This document shows positions 12,400 to 25,750 of a DNA stretch of 64,000 bases, piece by piece (positions within the stretch are counted from its first letter, which is position 1; every line of letters begins with the position of its first letter). This DNA is from Cucumis sativus (taxonomy: Eukaryota > Streptophyta > Magnoliopsida > Cucurbitales > Cucurbitaceae): positions 26,893,489 to 26,957,488 of the forward strand of contig NC_026655.2 in assembly GCF_000004075.3 (NCBI RefSeq), read 5' to 3'. The notes beneath the pieces are model-generated. The model saw nothing but the letters and a program-made list of their open reading frames with translations, was not told the origin of the DNA and did no database searches. The translations under genes and the position numbers were made by a program.

Positions 12400-15300
12400 A
12401 TAACCTGCAGATACTTATAATTTTGATCTTCTGGGAAATTTCAAGACTGACTTTGAACCCTGTATTATATCACCATCAAGTGGGTTTAAAGGTCAGTTTC
12501 TTGTACTCCTCCTTTGTTGCCATTTTGTCAAATCTAAGATTTTTCTTCTTCTTCTTTTGTGTTTCATTGTATGATCAAATAGAAGGTTAACACTCTGTTT
12601 CATTATTTTGTATTTTTGAAGCATAGGCTTAATGTTAGGCATTATCTATGTAGGTAATTTGGTCCTTTGACTTCTCCATCAAACTCAAACTTTATCTTTT
12701 TTACTTTTCAAGTATTTAATTAAAATAGTAATACAAGATGTTGATTTGTTAATTCAAATTTTGATTTTGACCTACATGATATGGGTAGATTTAGATTTTG
12801 GGTTTAGTTTTGATTTGGTTTTCATGTAGATTATAATTTTACTCTTAAGATTCAAGTTTTATTTTTGAGCAATTTGCTCTTTAGATTTCAAGATTTAAGT
12901 TTTTAACATTTATTTTTTTTTCTCACCAAATAGGCACTTTAGTCATTAGCATTAATGTCTATAGTAGAACTTCTTATTAAATTGATTAATAGACCTTCAC
13001 AATAAAAAGTGAATATTAATCTAAACAAAAACTCAAGTTTTTTTTAGTTTTTCAAATAATATTATAATATTTTGAAATTTAGTGATTTAATTGAAATCAG
13101 ATCACATCTAATACTTATGAACTCAAATTGTGGAACCATATTTCTAAAAAAAGAAAAGAAGTTGTGAAGTTGAAGTTTTGAATACCAAACATATCTTAAA
13201 AGTTTGACATTTCTCTAACCACTACTTAAAGAAAACATATCTCAAGAGGAAAAACTTTAACCTAAAAACTCAATAATTTCTTCTTTGTGATTTCATTTAC
13301 AAGAGGTTGGACTTCTTCTAAGCTGACTACTCATTTAATAGTTATGGAAATATTCAATCATTTCTTTTCATATGATGCCTTCATTACTTTAAACTTATCC
13401 CAAGTTGGCTATTCTTTTATTTCTTTCTTTATTTATTTTTGACAATAAGTGGCTAAGAAACTAAATGACCAATATATTTATAAACTTTTGTATCATTATA
13501 TTGCTTAAGATTATTAGAAAAATAATATATTTACTTTTTCGTAATTACTGACTATTTGTCTATTATCGATAAATAATGATATGTTGCTATATTTGAAAAC
13601 ATGTACAATAGACTTACCATTTAAAACAATTACCTTATTTACGATTTGATTTACATCGGATGGGATATTCGTATGTATATTGTTATAAATTCAACTTTGA
13701 GATAGTTTGTGTCTAATTTGTTTACGAATTTTAATAATGTCTAATATCTCGTGAACTCCCAATTTTTGTGTTTCGTAAGTTCTTGAGTCATTCAAAATTT
13801 TTAAATATTAATTGATCTATTTGATATAATTTTGAAAGTTTAAAGACTAAAATTGTAAGTTGGCAAAACAAGCATATGTTAACTAGCTAGCATACAATGT
13901 ATATTAGTGACTAAGAGAGGTTTGCGATTGATTTATCTTTCTATTCTTATTGGTATACTAACAAAATCTTTCAAGAAAACTTAATTACCTTATTTTTTCA
14001 AAAAAAAAACTTGAAAATCGTTCAGGCTTAATGACTAAATAGATATAATGAATCAAAATTAACTAATCATATACCCATCTCATTTTCATCCTCCTACTTC
14101 AATTCAAAACCATATTATATCAAAACAAGAACAAATTATATTTATTGAACTAAATCTTTACAAACCACAAAATAACTTTGAAGAAGTTTTTAAACCAATG
14201 TAAGATGAGTTTAGGGTTAGGATGAAGACATTACAAATAAGACTTGGGATTTATATACACACACACAATAAACTCAAGAAAAGTAAAGAGTATTTAATGT
14301 CACAAAATTTGAATAAGTCTAAATGACAAAGAGAGAGAGAGAGAGTTTATGGTTTGAAATTCAATAGCCTAAAACTTGGGCATTTATTAATTCCAAATTG
14401 GAGAACCTATTTGAACTAAAAAAAAAAAATAGTTGAGTTTGAGTTTGCATGCAAATTGGCAAAGCCCCACAAAGTTCCAATGGCAACCTAAGTTGTTCAA
14501 GCTCTCTTTTTCTACTCATTAATGGAATATTATTCTACTTGTTCTCTTTTGATTTTTAAACCAACAATGAAAGAAAAACAAGCAATTAATTAAAGAAGAT
14601 ATCAAAAATCAAATGAGTTCAATTGATTAATTAAAACATATATATATACTCTTCATCATCAATAAGAGATTTAAAGTCTCTCTTACATCTATGTATATAA
14701 AAAAGTGACTAATGTAATTGATAAACGAAATTACTTCAATAGATGTCTTTCTTAATTAATAAAATGATAATAACTCCAAGAAATCTAAAACATATTTAAC
14801 TTAAAAAATCGATAAAACTTATTCCTTAACTCCAATTACCAAACTATATTGAATACCCTAAACATGAATTCAAACCCAATAATACAAATAAAAACATAAA
14901 GGATGAGAGATAAAATTAAATTCTATAAAAACTTTAATTCAAATTCAAGTATTTCTTTCAAAAATAAAAAATATAATTACAACTCTATTTAAACTAATTG
15001 AAATGACACCACGAAAGAACACGATAACCTTTGATGATCACCTAAAAATTTGCCTAGGGTTCATGAAAACCCTTCAACTATCCTCATAAATGAAAATACA
15101 TAAAATTAAATGAATACATACAATCCATTAAAAACGTATGATACGAATTTCTAGATTTGATGGTGAATTTTGGATTTTTTGATGAACGAAAAAAATGCAA
15201 TAAAGTTTTTTGTGTGTGTATATACATACACATAGTAAAGTAATTAAATCAAGTGGTATGAAGATAATAATAAAAAGCCTAACTATTGCATCTAAGTATT

Positions 15301-16020
15301 CAATGAGACAAAATTTTTGCAATAATTAAATTCTAACATATCGTTTGTATAGTAATTGTTTCTCCATGTGTAGTATTGATTGGAATTAATTGCACTAATC
15401 TTATAAATCAAATTCCAACAATAATTATAGAGCATACTTTATACAGAACAACACATAATGTAGCACAAACACATCACATATGTACCCCTATGTTTTCTCC
15501 TCACATATGACCAATTGCTTGAAAGATTTACGATATACAATAAAATTTCAGATTATGTGGTGATTATAATATTCATCAATATAACTACATGAATACGAAA
15601 CATTTTGAATAATTTATTATTTTATTAAAAATGATTAAAAACTCGATTGTATAAACTAAAATAACGAAAAGAAAAGAAAGAAAGAAAAGTATTAAAATGC
15701 AAAATTAGAATTTAAAAAGAAAAGGCGAAGAAGAAGAGGCGTACGCGGAATAGAATTGGATTTGGGAAACATTGCTCCCACGTTTTCATTCACCTAATAC
15801 TCTTTTAGTTCCCACTTTATATTTATCAATTCTAATTCTTTCATATTTCATTCATTGTTTTAAATAAACCCTATACTACTTTTTAATTAATTCATTAATT
15901 CATTATTCAACTACTTTAGGGTAACATTTTTTATTTGGTGCTCGCAAAATCACATGTAAAAAATAATGCTCTCTTTTTTCATTACAAAAGTTTACAAGTA
16001 TAATTCATAATAATGGCAAG
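12400..16020. other. AT-rich intergenic DNA, no gene seen
   Basis: After the probable 3' UTR of the NicO-like gene (to about 12500) no open frame with family resemblance or splice pattern is seen on either strand. It contains simple repeats, for example (GA)n at about 14330-14344. Confidence 0.5.
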
Positions 16021-16032
16021 CAATTCATAAGC

Positions 16033-16808
16033 CTACCAAATCTTCACACTATAATCGCAATTCTTCTTCACAATCTTCGCCGCTGCCGTCAACTCATCCA
16101 CCGTCACATCACAATTCACCTTCACTTTTATCTTCCAACTCTTCACCGATCCAATTTTCACCTTAATCGGAACTCCAATCTCAACCTTCAACAACACCGC
16201 CCTCTGTTTCACCCATTCAATTATCTCATTCTTCGCCCCACTCGACAAATTAACTCCGGCTCCTCTCACAACAGCTCTAAGCACACTCACATTCTTCGAA
16301 GGCTGGAAGAAATCAGGCAAAACACCCTCCGACAGTTTCTCGTTAGAGGAATAGATTCGGACTGAGCTACCTGTTAAGTAATAGATTCCGATCTTCTTAT
16401 TCGGATTATCCGCTCGAACACTCAGATTGAACACAGGCGAGATCGCGGAGGATGTTAGGTTATTCAGTCCGGAAATGGAAATGGCGTCGATGGAGTAGTT
16501 GGGTGATTTAGGGCGAACGACAAAGTAGAAAACGGCGAGGGTGATGCCTAGAAGGATGATGAGGATGGCGAGGATGGCGAGGAGGCAGAAGAGGCAGGAG
16601 CGGCAGCGGTTGCGGCGGCGGTGGCTTTGGCGAGTGTAGAGTTTGAAGCGGTGGGCGTTTTCGGGAGGAGGAAGGCGGTAGATTTGGTCCTTGGGAGCTG
16701 GATGACGTAGGTGCCGGGAGGTGGAGAGGAGGGCTTGGTGGTGTCGGAGAGGGTGGAGGAGGTGCTGGGACGGGGGGAATCGGCGGTGGGATGGACGCGG
16801 TCAGCCAT
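16033..16808 (-). CDS. NDR1/HIN1-like (LEA_2) membrane protein, interrupted by a one-base frameshift
   Basis: The minus strand opens with ATG at 16808-16806 (MADRVHPTADSPRPSTSS) and reaches GTYVIQLP, a conserved pre-membrane motif of NHL13-type proteins. The next expected residues (KDQIYR) are present but one base out of frame, at CTCCCAAGGAC (16689-16698). From there the second frame is open to the TAG at 16035-16033. It encodes a basic segment (KLYTRQSHRRRNRCRSC), one transmembrane helix (LLAILAILIILLGITLAVFY) and a LEA_2 domain with the family's NPNKK motif, ending in DYSVKIW. The second frame has no ATG of its own before the break, so the gene as written would make only an 86-residue product lacking membrane and LEA_2 parts. 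A corrected reading would be about 258 residues, normal for the family. These proteins act at the plasma membrane in defence and stress signalling. Either a real null allele or a sequencing or assembly error explains the break. Confidence 0.85.
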
Positions 16809-17020
16809 GGGAGGCGGAGAGAGAGAGAGAGAGAGAGATTTGTGAGATGAAGAAGAGTGAGGAAGAAGAAGAAGGTGTTGAAGAGTTGGAGGGGGATTTA
16901 TATAAAAAAAAATATTAAAAGAGAAAAAGAGAAAAAGAGAGAATACAGTTAAGGAATGGGTGTCAAATGGATTTTATGACGGACGATGGGCGGACGCCAA
17001 ATGGGTCAAATATTTAACGC
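16809..17020 (-). promoter_or_regulatory. 5' leader and proximal promoter of the NHL gene
   Basis: Immediately upstream of the start is a (GA)n run (about 16817-16837), which reads CT-rich on the gene strand as expected for a plant leader. GGTCAA at 17004-17009 is TTGACC on the gene strand, a W-box core. WRKY control would fit the defence role of this family, but one short motif is weak evidence. Confidence 0.3.
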
Positions 17021-17617
17021 GCCTACGTTTCTTCCATACTTCACTACTCTATCTCTATGTATATCAATACACACTTTCCTTAAATTTATTCACTTTCATA
17101 TATACATTATTTTGATTTGAGTTATAATATCAGAGGGTTTAAAAGGTAAAAGTATTTTAGTTTAAAAATAAACAATAAACATGATTTAATTGAGAAAATG
17201 AGATGAGAACTGTATGTAGTAAATTAAATTGTTGTGGTCATACGTACTATTGTTAATATTATTATTATGAGAAGGGTCCAGTTGGCAGACGCGGACGATG
17301 GTCTCATACTCTCTCTCATATCTTTGTTTCTTTTGTTGCAATGTAATGTTCAAAGAGAGAAAGAAGGTTCCTCACGTGGAAATGAAGGGGTAACCCTTCA
17401 TTCCAAGAGGGTATAGGCGTGGGGGTGATGTCCTCAAACTTATATCATATATTTCTTTATTATTCTTTACATTCTTCATTAATAATACATTATTATTTAT
17501 TATGTATAAATATTTTCAATAACTTTATTGAATTATTATTATTATTTTAATATTGGTTAATGAAGCAAACTTGTTCATTGTTTTGGTTTGGTCTATTTTA
17601 TATGAATCAAAATATTT

Positions 17618-17739
17618 AATTATAAAATACAATAAAATTTTAAATTTATTATCGATAGAAATTGATAATCTAAACAGAGATAGACTGACTATCAATGTTG
17701 GTTAGTGATAAATCTAAAATTTTGCTATATTTTATAATT
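17618..17739. repeat. Foldback (MITE-like) element, copy A
   Basis: The left arm AATTATAAAATACAATAAAA and the right arm TTTTGCTATATTTTATAATT are near-perfect inverted complements. The middle holds GATAGAAATTGATAAT and CTATCAATG-type motifs. Related copies lie at 19458, 44624 and 53895. Confidence 0.65.
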
Positions 17740-19457
17740 GTTTTCAACCATTTTCTCTCATCTTTTTATGTAAATTATTTAAATCATAGGTAAGCATGCT
17801 AATTTACAATTTCTAAAAATCATATCCTTTTTAAAACTATTACTTTCTAATTTTATAGATGGTATAATTATTTTTAAAAAATCAAATAAAAAATACTTCT
17901 AAAAGCTTTTATTTTTTGTTTTTTAAAATCCAAAGACCAAAAAAGGTATATGGTAAAAACTCATAAACCAATGGAGTTTATTTCTTTAAATCTAGGGATT
18001 AAAATATACATTTTTAAAACTCAAAGACCAAACACACGTATTCATCAAAACTTATAGAGTAAAAATATATTTTTCTTATTATTTTCCAATACGATAAAAT
18101 ATCATACCTACAACATAAATCTTTTTTTCTTTAAAGAAAGTTTCAAATAATGAAAACATGAACAAACTTCCAAATTAAAATAACATTTGGTTTCTACTTT
18201 TTATACCATGAAATTAAATAGTGTATTGTAAGTTAATTAAAGGTTATAATATATTGGCTTAGTTAAATACTACTTTTCTCCCTACTTTTGATTTTGATTT
18301 GAATTAACTTTTGGTTATTATCTTGATCTATTTGTTTTCATTTTCATTAAAGAATAAACTATTTTTTTCATTAATACGATCACATTAATATTTAAACCTC
18401 TCTCTCTATATATTCATGTTGCTCTCAAACTTACCCAAATGAATTAATATAAAAAATGAGAATATAGAATGAGGGAAAAAGGAGTTGTTAATTACCCATG
18501 TTTTTCATTAAAATGACTTCTTCAAATAGTGATTAATTAATTAAATTGTAAACAAAACACCAAAAAATGTCAATTTCTCCCAACAACCAATTTCTCCTCT
18601 TTTTTTTCTTTAAATAAATTCTTTTACCTCTCTCCGTTCTTAATATATATATGTTATAGTGAAATGAAAGGTTGAAATTTCTTACTATCTAATTCCAATA
18701 TGTAATTATCATGTGATAATCTTTGTTAGTATTTAAATATATATTTGAGTTATATCATGTGATAATCTTTATTAGTATTGATAAAGTGTTATCATACCTT
18801 TTAAAAAAAGTACTAGCACCTTGGGGTAAGTTTTATCCTAAAGTATTGACCAAGAAAATATACTATTGCAAATATTTTTGATATAAATTATGAACATATA
18901 TGAAAGGATGACAATAAGAAAATATATATAGATAGAGAGAGTTGGCAATAAGATTAGAAAAAGCCAGGTTTGTGCCAACCATATTTGAAGGTTTTATTTT
19001 ATGAATAAATTTAAGAATTGCAAATAATTAAATAAATGTAAAGAAAAAGGTTCAAATCTTTGTTGATATCTATTTTGCTTAGGGATATGGCTTTACTTCA
19101 TCAACTCACCACCTAGCTTTCACTTTTGCTTTCATTTGAACCAATCAAACCACAAATTTTCCTTTATATATATATATTCATATTATTCATCCTTTTGCTT
19201 TTATTATATGTCATTTTCTTTTTAATTTGTTTCTCCTAATTAACCTTATTTCTTTTTGTCAATTTAATTTCTATACCAAAGTTTTGGCTCTATATCTATA
19301 TATTTTACTTAGTCCTCAATGATTAATTAAAGGTAATATATACAACATATATACTTGTTTTTCAATTAGAATGAAACTTTTGGTTTTATATCTTCCATTT
19401 CTTATATAAGGTTTTTGGATTTTTGTATGAAAATTTTAAAATATAGTTAAATAAATT

Positions 19458-19584
19458 AAAATATTTACAAATTATAGCAAAAGTTTGAATTCTATCACTC
19501 ATAGAAATTGATAAACTTCTACCACTGTCTATCAATGTCTATTATTGATAGAATTTGAAATTTTGCTATATGTTGTAAATATTT
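19458..19584. repeat. Foldback (MITE-like) element, copy B
   Basis: The arms AAATATTTACAAATTATAGC and GCTATATGTTGTAAATATTT are inverted complements with few mismatches. The core carries paired TCTATCACTCATAGA and TCTATTATTGATAGA motifs. This is the clearest copy of the family in the window. Confidence 0.75.
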
Positions 19585-21943
19585 TTTTTTTGATCAAATT
19601 TGCTATTTTTGACGATTCTCTATTGTTTTCTATTATCACCTTTTAAGAATTAATTAATGTGTCGTTTTTTTTTTCATATTTCTCTCACTCAACTGATCTC
19701 GTTTATATTTCTCTGTTAATCTCATTCTCTCGTTCTTTTTTTTTTGTTTTGTTTTTTTTCTCTATATTACTTCTTTTGTATTTCATATGTATGACAACGA
19801 TGACACTCATTTCCTTGTATTTTGTCTTTGATCACGAAGGTAATGATGAATAAACGAGTTGTTTATTCTTTTTCTCTAACAATTCACAGTGGTATCGTCA
19901 GTGACAAAAATTAATTGACAAAATGTTTAAACTTATTTGTACGAATATTTCAATTTTCAATCTAAGTGTTTATTCAACAAAACATAAAATTTGAGGTTTA
20001 AACATACAAAGTACTGATTATGATAATATAAACGAATTTACTTAAAATTCTCTCATTTGAATATGATATGAATATTAATTATGTTACCAACTCAATAAAT
20101 AAAAATATCAATGATCATTTAAAAAGTTGATGGTTAACGTAAAAGATTTTAGATCGTTATTGTTTAAATTTGTATTGCTTATAAGTAACGACCCATAATA
20201 CAATATTATCCTATTCGATTTTGACAAACGTATCGATATAAACTAATTTTAAGTAGGAAGTATTAATTTCCTCGTCCTCCCACACAAGGTTGAGAAAAAA
20301 TGGGTTGTTTTATATATAGTTGAATTTGGCAAATTTTGAAAGTGCTTCCATTTGTATGAAAAGGGGAAGGTTTGCTTATGAGAATTAAAGGCCTCAAGTT
20401 GTTTGATTAATTCGGCTTCATTTGTCTTTTGTTATTGTTTCTTCTTTTCAACACAATTTCTTTGTATTTATTGCTTTGAAGTTAATTAATTTATAATTTT
20501 AGTTTTTGGTTTAATAATTCTTTATGACTTTTCTTCTTCTATTATTTATTTATGTTATGGGACCTATCTTATTGTGACAATCTACATATCTATCAATTCA
20601 AACATATAAATTGATAACATCGATGCCATATTTTACTTATTAATATGCTTCCCCAACTCAAATATAATATGAGATTACAACATCCATTTTAGTTTATACG
20701 GTTTTAACACGGTGTTTCAGGAGTTAGAGTGTAATCAAAATAATAATATCACCAAAACTGAAATCAATGAAAATGGGAGTAAGATTGAAATTTTTTTTGA
20801 GTTTTTTTTTATTATATTACGTTATAATTTCATCGTGCAAAATATTTACGTTTCATAGAAAAACCAAATGTAATAAATTTTGTTTGGAGTGATTTTGTTA
20901 TATGAAGTATAAATAGTTTGTCAATTTTATACTTTTGAAAAAACTCTTTCTATATTTGACAATTTTTCTAAAATAAAAGTAATAATGTATATTCAAGATA
21001 AAAGTACGTATTGGAATATAATCTTAAAATTTACGACTTGAAATTTAATGGTATTAACCTAACTTTACCATCTAGAAGTCGAAGATTCGATCTTGTTTCG
21101 ATTTGAAATTTGAAAAGATAAGAATTATCCTAAAAGATAGAGGTCTTTTTAAAAAATATGACAAAATATTTACATGCTATAGAACAATTTTAAAAACGGA
21201 AAATACTCACATCTATAAATACAAAAAATGTATCCTGATTTTTTATATTTGAAACAACCAAAAAACAACTTAAAAAAATGAAAAAAATAGATATTTTATA
21301 TTTAGTAGACGATCTTGAACCAAATAACAGTTTAAAAAAAAAATAAAAGAAAAACAATCGAACAAGAAACGTTTGATGACCTTAATTTGTTTTTTAATTA
21401 ATTTGAATATAGCTCAACTATTTAAAATATATTTTTTTAAATTCGTTATTTCATAAGGATGACCTTAATTTTACAATTGCAATGCCTTTTAAATTTTACA
21501 ATTCGTTATTTCATAAGGATGGTGTGCAAGGAACAAAAGTGAATATTTAACATGTTCTTACTGTACTTTGAGAATGATAAAGAGAATACTTATTTAAAAT
21601 TTGAAATTTAAATTTTGAGTCATCCATAAAAAAATTAAAGGAACTTTCAAATAATGTTAATTAATCATTAGGAACTGAGAGGTTTAAGATCAACCAATGG
21701 CCTAAATTAAATTCCAACTCCTTAATGAACTGTATACACAAACTCAACTCCTGCTAATAACTTATGGACTATGTACTTGCAATTAACTTAAGTTTATAGA
21801 ACAAATTACATCTTGGATCGACTCCAAAAATGGTGCAAATTTGAGAAAACAACAGCTTATTGATGATATAAAAACAATGATGTTAGCAATTTAAACAAAA
21901 AAAAAAAAGCTTAAGTTAGAGCTTCTGTACCATGATTTTCCTT

Positions 21944-24900
21944 CTACTGCACAATCACTAAAAGTTCTTCATAGACAGTTTTCATGTCAGGCCTCTCAGC
22001 TGCTGATAGAGTGCATCTTAGGGCCATCTGAAGCATATCTTCAAGTTGTTTTGGTGGCTTTTCGTCATCGTCGAGGTCCAGAATTGTCTTGTCGATGCAC
22101 TCATCGAACCGGTTTTCTCGGGCCAAGTACCTTACCCAATCTGTTAGATCAACAACTCCTGGGATCCCACAAACTATTTCCCCTGAACTTCTTCCTGTTA
22201 GGAGCTCTAACAAGATGACTCCAAAGGCATAGACATCACTCTTCAATGATGGACATGGCTTGCTCGAGCTTGCAAATTCGGGTGGCCGATAACCTAAAGC
22301 ACCTGCATTCAAAACTTGCTCTGCTGTGCCGGCCGGAGTTAATATACGATGTAGACTGTAATCTGTAAGTCGTGCATTCATAGTCGAAGTTTCTAACAAA
22401 ACATTTGAGGATTTCAAGTTGCCATGTGGGATAGCCTTCTCGTTGTGAAAGAAGTTTAAACAATGAGAAATGTCCGAAGCAACTTTAAGACGGGCCGGTA
22501 GAGATAAAGGCAAGACTCCTCCTCTCTCCATCTCTGCAAGAAAACAGAAAACATCATTCAATCAATCATATTGGACATGATTCTACATCAAATACTACAC
22601 TGTGCCTCAATGTACAAGCCCACAGTTGATAACAAGGATTCTAACTTTACTTGAGATTCCATCGATGTAAAAGCCGATGGATTTTATCTTACCTTGAAGA
22701 TAGAAAGCCAAAGACTGTGCATTAATAAAAGTCGATATAACAAGCTTCTCGTGATCCCTCGGCCCCCAATAGTATCCATTGATGGAAACTAAATTTGGGT
22801 GTTTGATGCTCCCCAGTTTCTTCACTTCTCTTGCAAATTCCTTTTTTCCTTTTGCCATTCCTTCCCTCAGCCATTTGACAGCCAATACATGTCCAGAGTC
22901 GAGTGTCGCCTTGTACAATGTCCCATGACAACTTTTCCCTACAACTTCGGCTGGAGCACGAGAAAGTTCTTCCGCCGTGAACATCAAGGAGCCATCAAAA
23001 AGATGTAGATCCCCAGCCAATTTATCAGGAGAGCGAACTTTTAGTGCTCGGGGATGATCGAGATGTTGTTGCATCTTTGAAGGTGATGGATTTGAAGATG
23101 ACATAAAAGACATAGGTGAGGATATTCCTTCTCCTTTTCCTAATGATTCATGGTAGCCAAAATCTCTAGCCTTGTCTGAAACTGACCAAATGTCACCACC
23201 GACACGACTCTCCACTCGATGAGATGGTGGCAGGAAATCTTGACGAAAACCAGATGGTGGTATTGATGCATTCTTCTTTTTATCAGTTTCAGATTGACTA
23301 GTGACAGAAGAAGCTTCTTCCACTGCACCTTCCTTAGCATTGTTGGTGGAAGTGCTTCTACGGTCGAGCCTTTGGGCTCTGTAATACAATATAATACAAA
23401 AAAGAACTACAAATGCAGCAACCACGATCAAGCCAGCAATGAGAACGATTTTAACTACTGGTTTCATACGAGCCCGGTGCATTGTTGACGGTAGACCAGG
23501 GAAATATCCTGGAGTTGATGGGGAAGAAGGAAAATTTAGCAAGGAGTTTCCTGGATGAAATGCTGAATCAGAAAACCTCATCAAGTTTCCTGGAACTTTT
23601 CCAGATAGATTATTAAATGACACATCAAAGCCCTTCAAACTATTTGGAAGATTATCCGGGATGATGCCATCAAAATAATTTTTGGACAGATTGAGATATA
23701 CCAAGCTGTTCAACTTACTCAATTCCACCGGTAAGCGACCGGTCAATGAGTTACGTGACAGATCAAGAGATTTCAGGCTTGAACTTTGCAAAGAAGAACT
23801 TGACGTAGAATCTATACTCTCATAGAGTGGTATAGGACCGGTAAAATTGTTGCCAGAGAGGTTAAGATCAGTCAACTTCAATGAGTGAAAAAGGGTAGAA
23901 GGGACAGGACCATTAAGTCGGTTATGGCTTAAATCAATAACCTCGAGTTCAGGATATGTACCCAACACAGTTGGAAGAACACCCTCTAATGAGTTATTGG
24001 AGATATTCAATAAAGCAAGCCTTAAGAATTGAGAAGATTTATTTGATAACGTTCCTGTCAATGAATTTGAACTTAACTGAATAACTTCCACATGATTTCC
24101 CCAACTTTGAATCCGAGATAAATCACCCGAAAGCATATTATTACTAAGATCTATAACAGCACATCGCCCAACCATGGTGGGCAAGGAGCCTGTCAACTTG
24201 TTTGAAGATATATTAAGCTTCTTCAGAGTTGTTGATGTAATACTCCCAACAGGACCTGACATGGAATTAATTTGTTAGAAGTTGAAAAATGGTCGATAAT
24301 GGGAGATAAAGAAACCAAGAATTGAGATGCTTCCATGGAAAATGTTCAGGCAAATCATAGGCATCTGCTATTATTAAACAGTATGATTTGGTTCAAAAAG
24401 CAAACAGGGAACGGCTAAGAGTTTCATTTGATAGAATAATTCTAAATGGCTAAAGAATCACATTAGAAGGCAAAAGAAACAGGGCCATTGATAAGTTGTA
24501 AGGATTAGAAAACAGTTGTTTTCTTAATTTATCATTTCTTCCCTCATAATTCCGAAATGTAAGAAGAAGAGGAAATCATCTTTAATTCATTGTCTAAGTA
24601 ACTGTCGCTCAATACACGGACAACGTGAATTTTAACTTAATTAACATAGGATCTACAGAAGTTCTATGGTATTACCATTTTGTTCCTTGAAGGTATCTCT
24701 AGTTTTACTATGGCAACACAAATATTTATGAAAAACAACGTGGAATTTCTTAAGAAAATCAAACTTGAAATTTCGGTATTAACAATCAAGTATCAATTAC
24801 AATTTAAATAATCCAGAAGGAGCATATAGGCAACGTAGTATGTGAATACCTTGAAGCTCATTAAGGCTAAGATCTAATTCGGTCAAGAGCATTGACCTAT

Positions 24901-25750
24901 CTCGTAAGAGAGCTTCTGGAAGTGACCCCGATAATTTGTTTCTTCCAAGTATTAGCGTTTGTAGGGAGACCACAAAATTGAAGTCCGGTATGTTGCCAAC
25001 AAACTGATTGTTACTAGCATCAAAAACCTCTAAGCTATCAAAATATGGCATCCCATCATGAGGAAAAAGCACTCCAGTCAACAGGTTATGGCTAATATTG
25101 AGATACCGAATAGAGGAAATGAAAGACGGATTCCCAACTCCGGCATCCATCGAACCAGTAAACCGATTGCTACTTAAGTCAACATATACAACACTGCCCA
25201 TTTGAGACAAAAAACCGGTGATATCCCCCGAGAAGCCATTACCATGCACGTCTACATACTTCAAGTCCGCAAGTTTCCCAAAACCAGTAGGGAAAGCCCC
25301 TTCAAATTGGTTTGAAGAAAAATTGAGCGATACCAAGTTAACCAAACCAATCAACAAACTAGGTACCGTACCACGAAACCTATTGCGGGACAGATCCAAG
25401 AATTCAAGTGACTTAAACAAACCAACTTTCGCAATAGTCCCAGTGAACTGGTTGTTTGAAAGTGATAAATTACGAAGTAAAGAGAGACCAGTAATGGCTG
25501 AAAAGTCAAAGTCACCAACTAAACCGGCATTATCGAAAGTAAGAGATGTAACACGGCCATTAACACAAACAATTCCAAACCAATTACTGGGGCAACCATC
25601 AGAATCCAAGGACATTGAGTCCCAAGAATCAAGTTTCCCAGAAGAGTCTTTAATAATGCCTTTCTTCAGCTCCAAAAGTGCAGCAAAATCAGACTGTCCC
25701 AACACATTTACTAACAAAAAGAGTAAGATTATCAAACAGGTAACCTGCAT
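21944..25750 (-). CDS. LRR receptor-like kinase with pseudokinase signature (At2g27060-like), three coding exons
   Basis: Exons (gene order) 25750-24850, 24255-22693 and 22533-21944 join in phase (3054 nt, 1017 residues). The order is: signal peptide (MQVTCLIILLFLLVNVLGQ), LRR N-terminal cap, about twenty leucine-rich repeats to about residue 540, transmembrane helix at about 567-592, a Ser-rich juxtamembrane region, and a kinase domain from about 726. The invariant Lys is kept (LAVKWL, about 761). The HRD motif reads HGN (about 858-860), replacing the catalytic Asp by Asn, DFG reads DYS (879-881), and the Gly-rich loop is degenerate (GKSCHGT). It should therefore bind and signal by scaffolding rather than strong phosphotransfer. 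Its closest remembered relative is Arabidopsis At2g27060; GHR1 and At5g10020 are related. The upstream TTG-initiated extension is not used: an acceptor (CCCCACAG at 25790-25783) marks a 5'-UTR intron. Ligand and function are unknown. Confidence 0.93.

Larger units (their letters stand above)
17021..21920. other. Intergenic DNA with foldback repeats, no gene seen
   Basis: About 4.9 kb of AT-rich sequence between the NHL gene and the receptor-kinase gene. It holds two foldback elements (listed separately) and a 26-bp direct repeat about 49 bp apart (ATCATGTGATAATCTTTRTT at about 18708 and 18757). The last part (about 21700-21943) is probably the 3' UTR of the LRR gene. No coding region is supportable. 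Confidence 0.5.

Noticed and set aside
16548..16808. An 86-residue stand-alone protein starting at the NHL ATG
   Set aside because: Its second half is Ala/Ser/Pro-rich noise produced by reading the membrane and LEA_2 region in the wrong frame. The true continuation is in the other frame.
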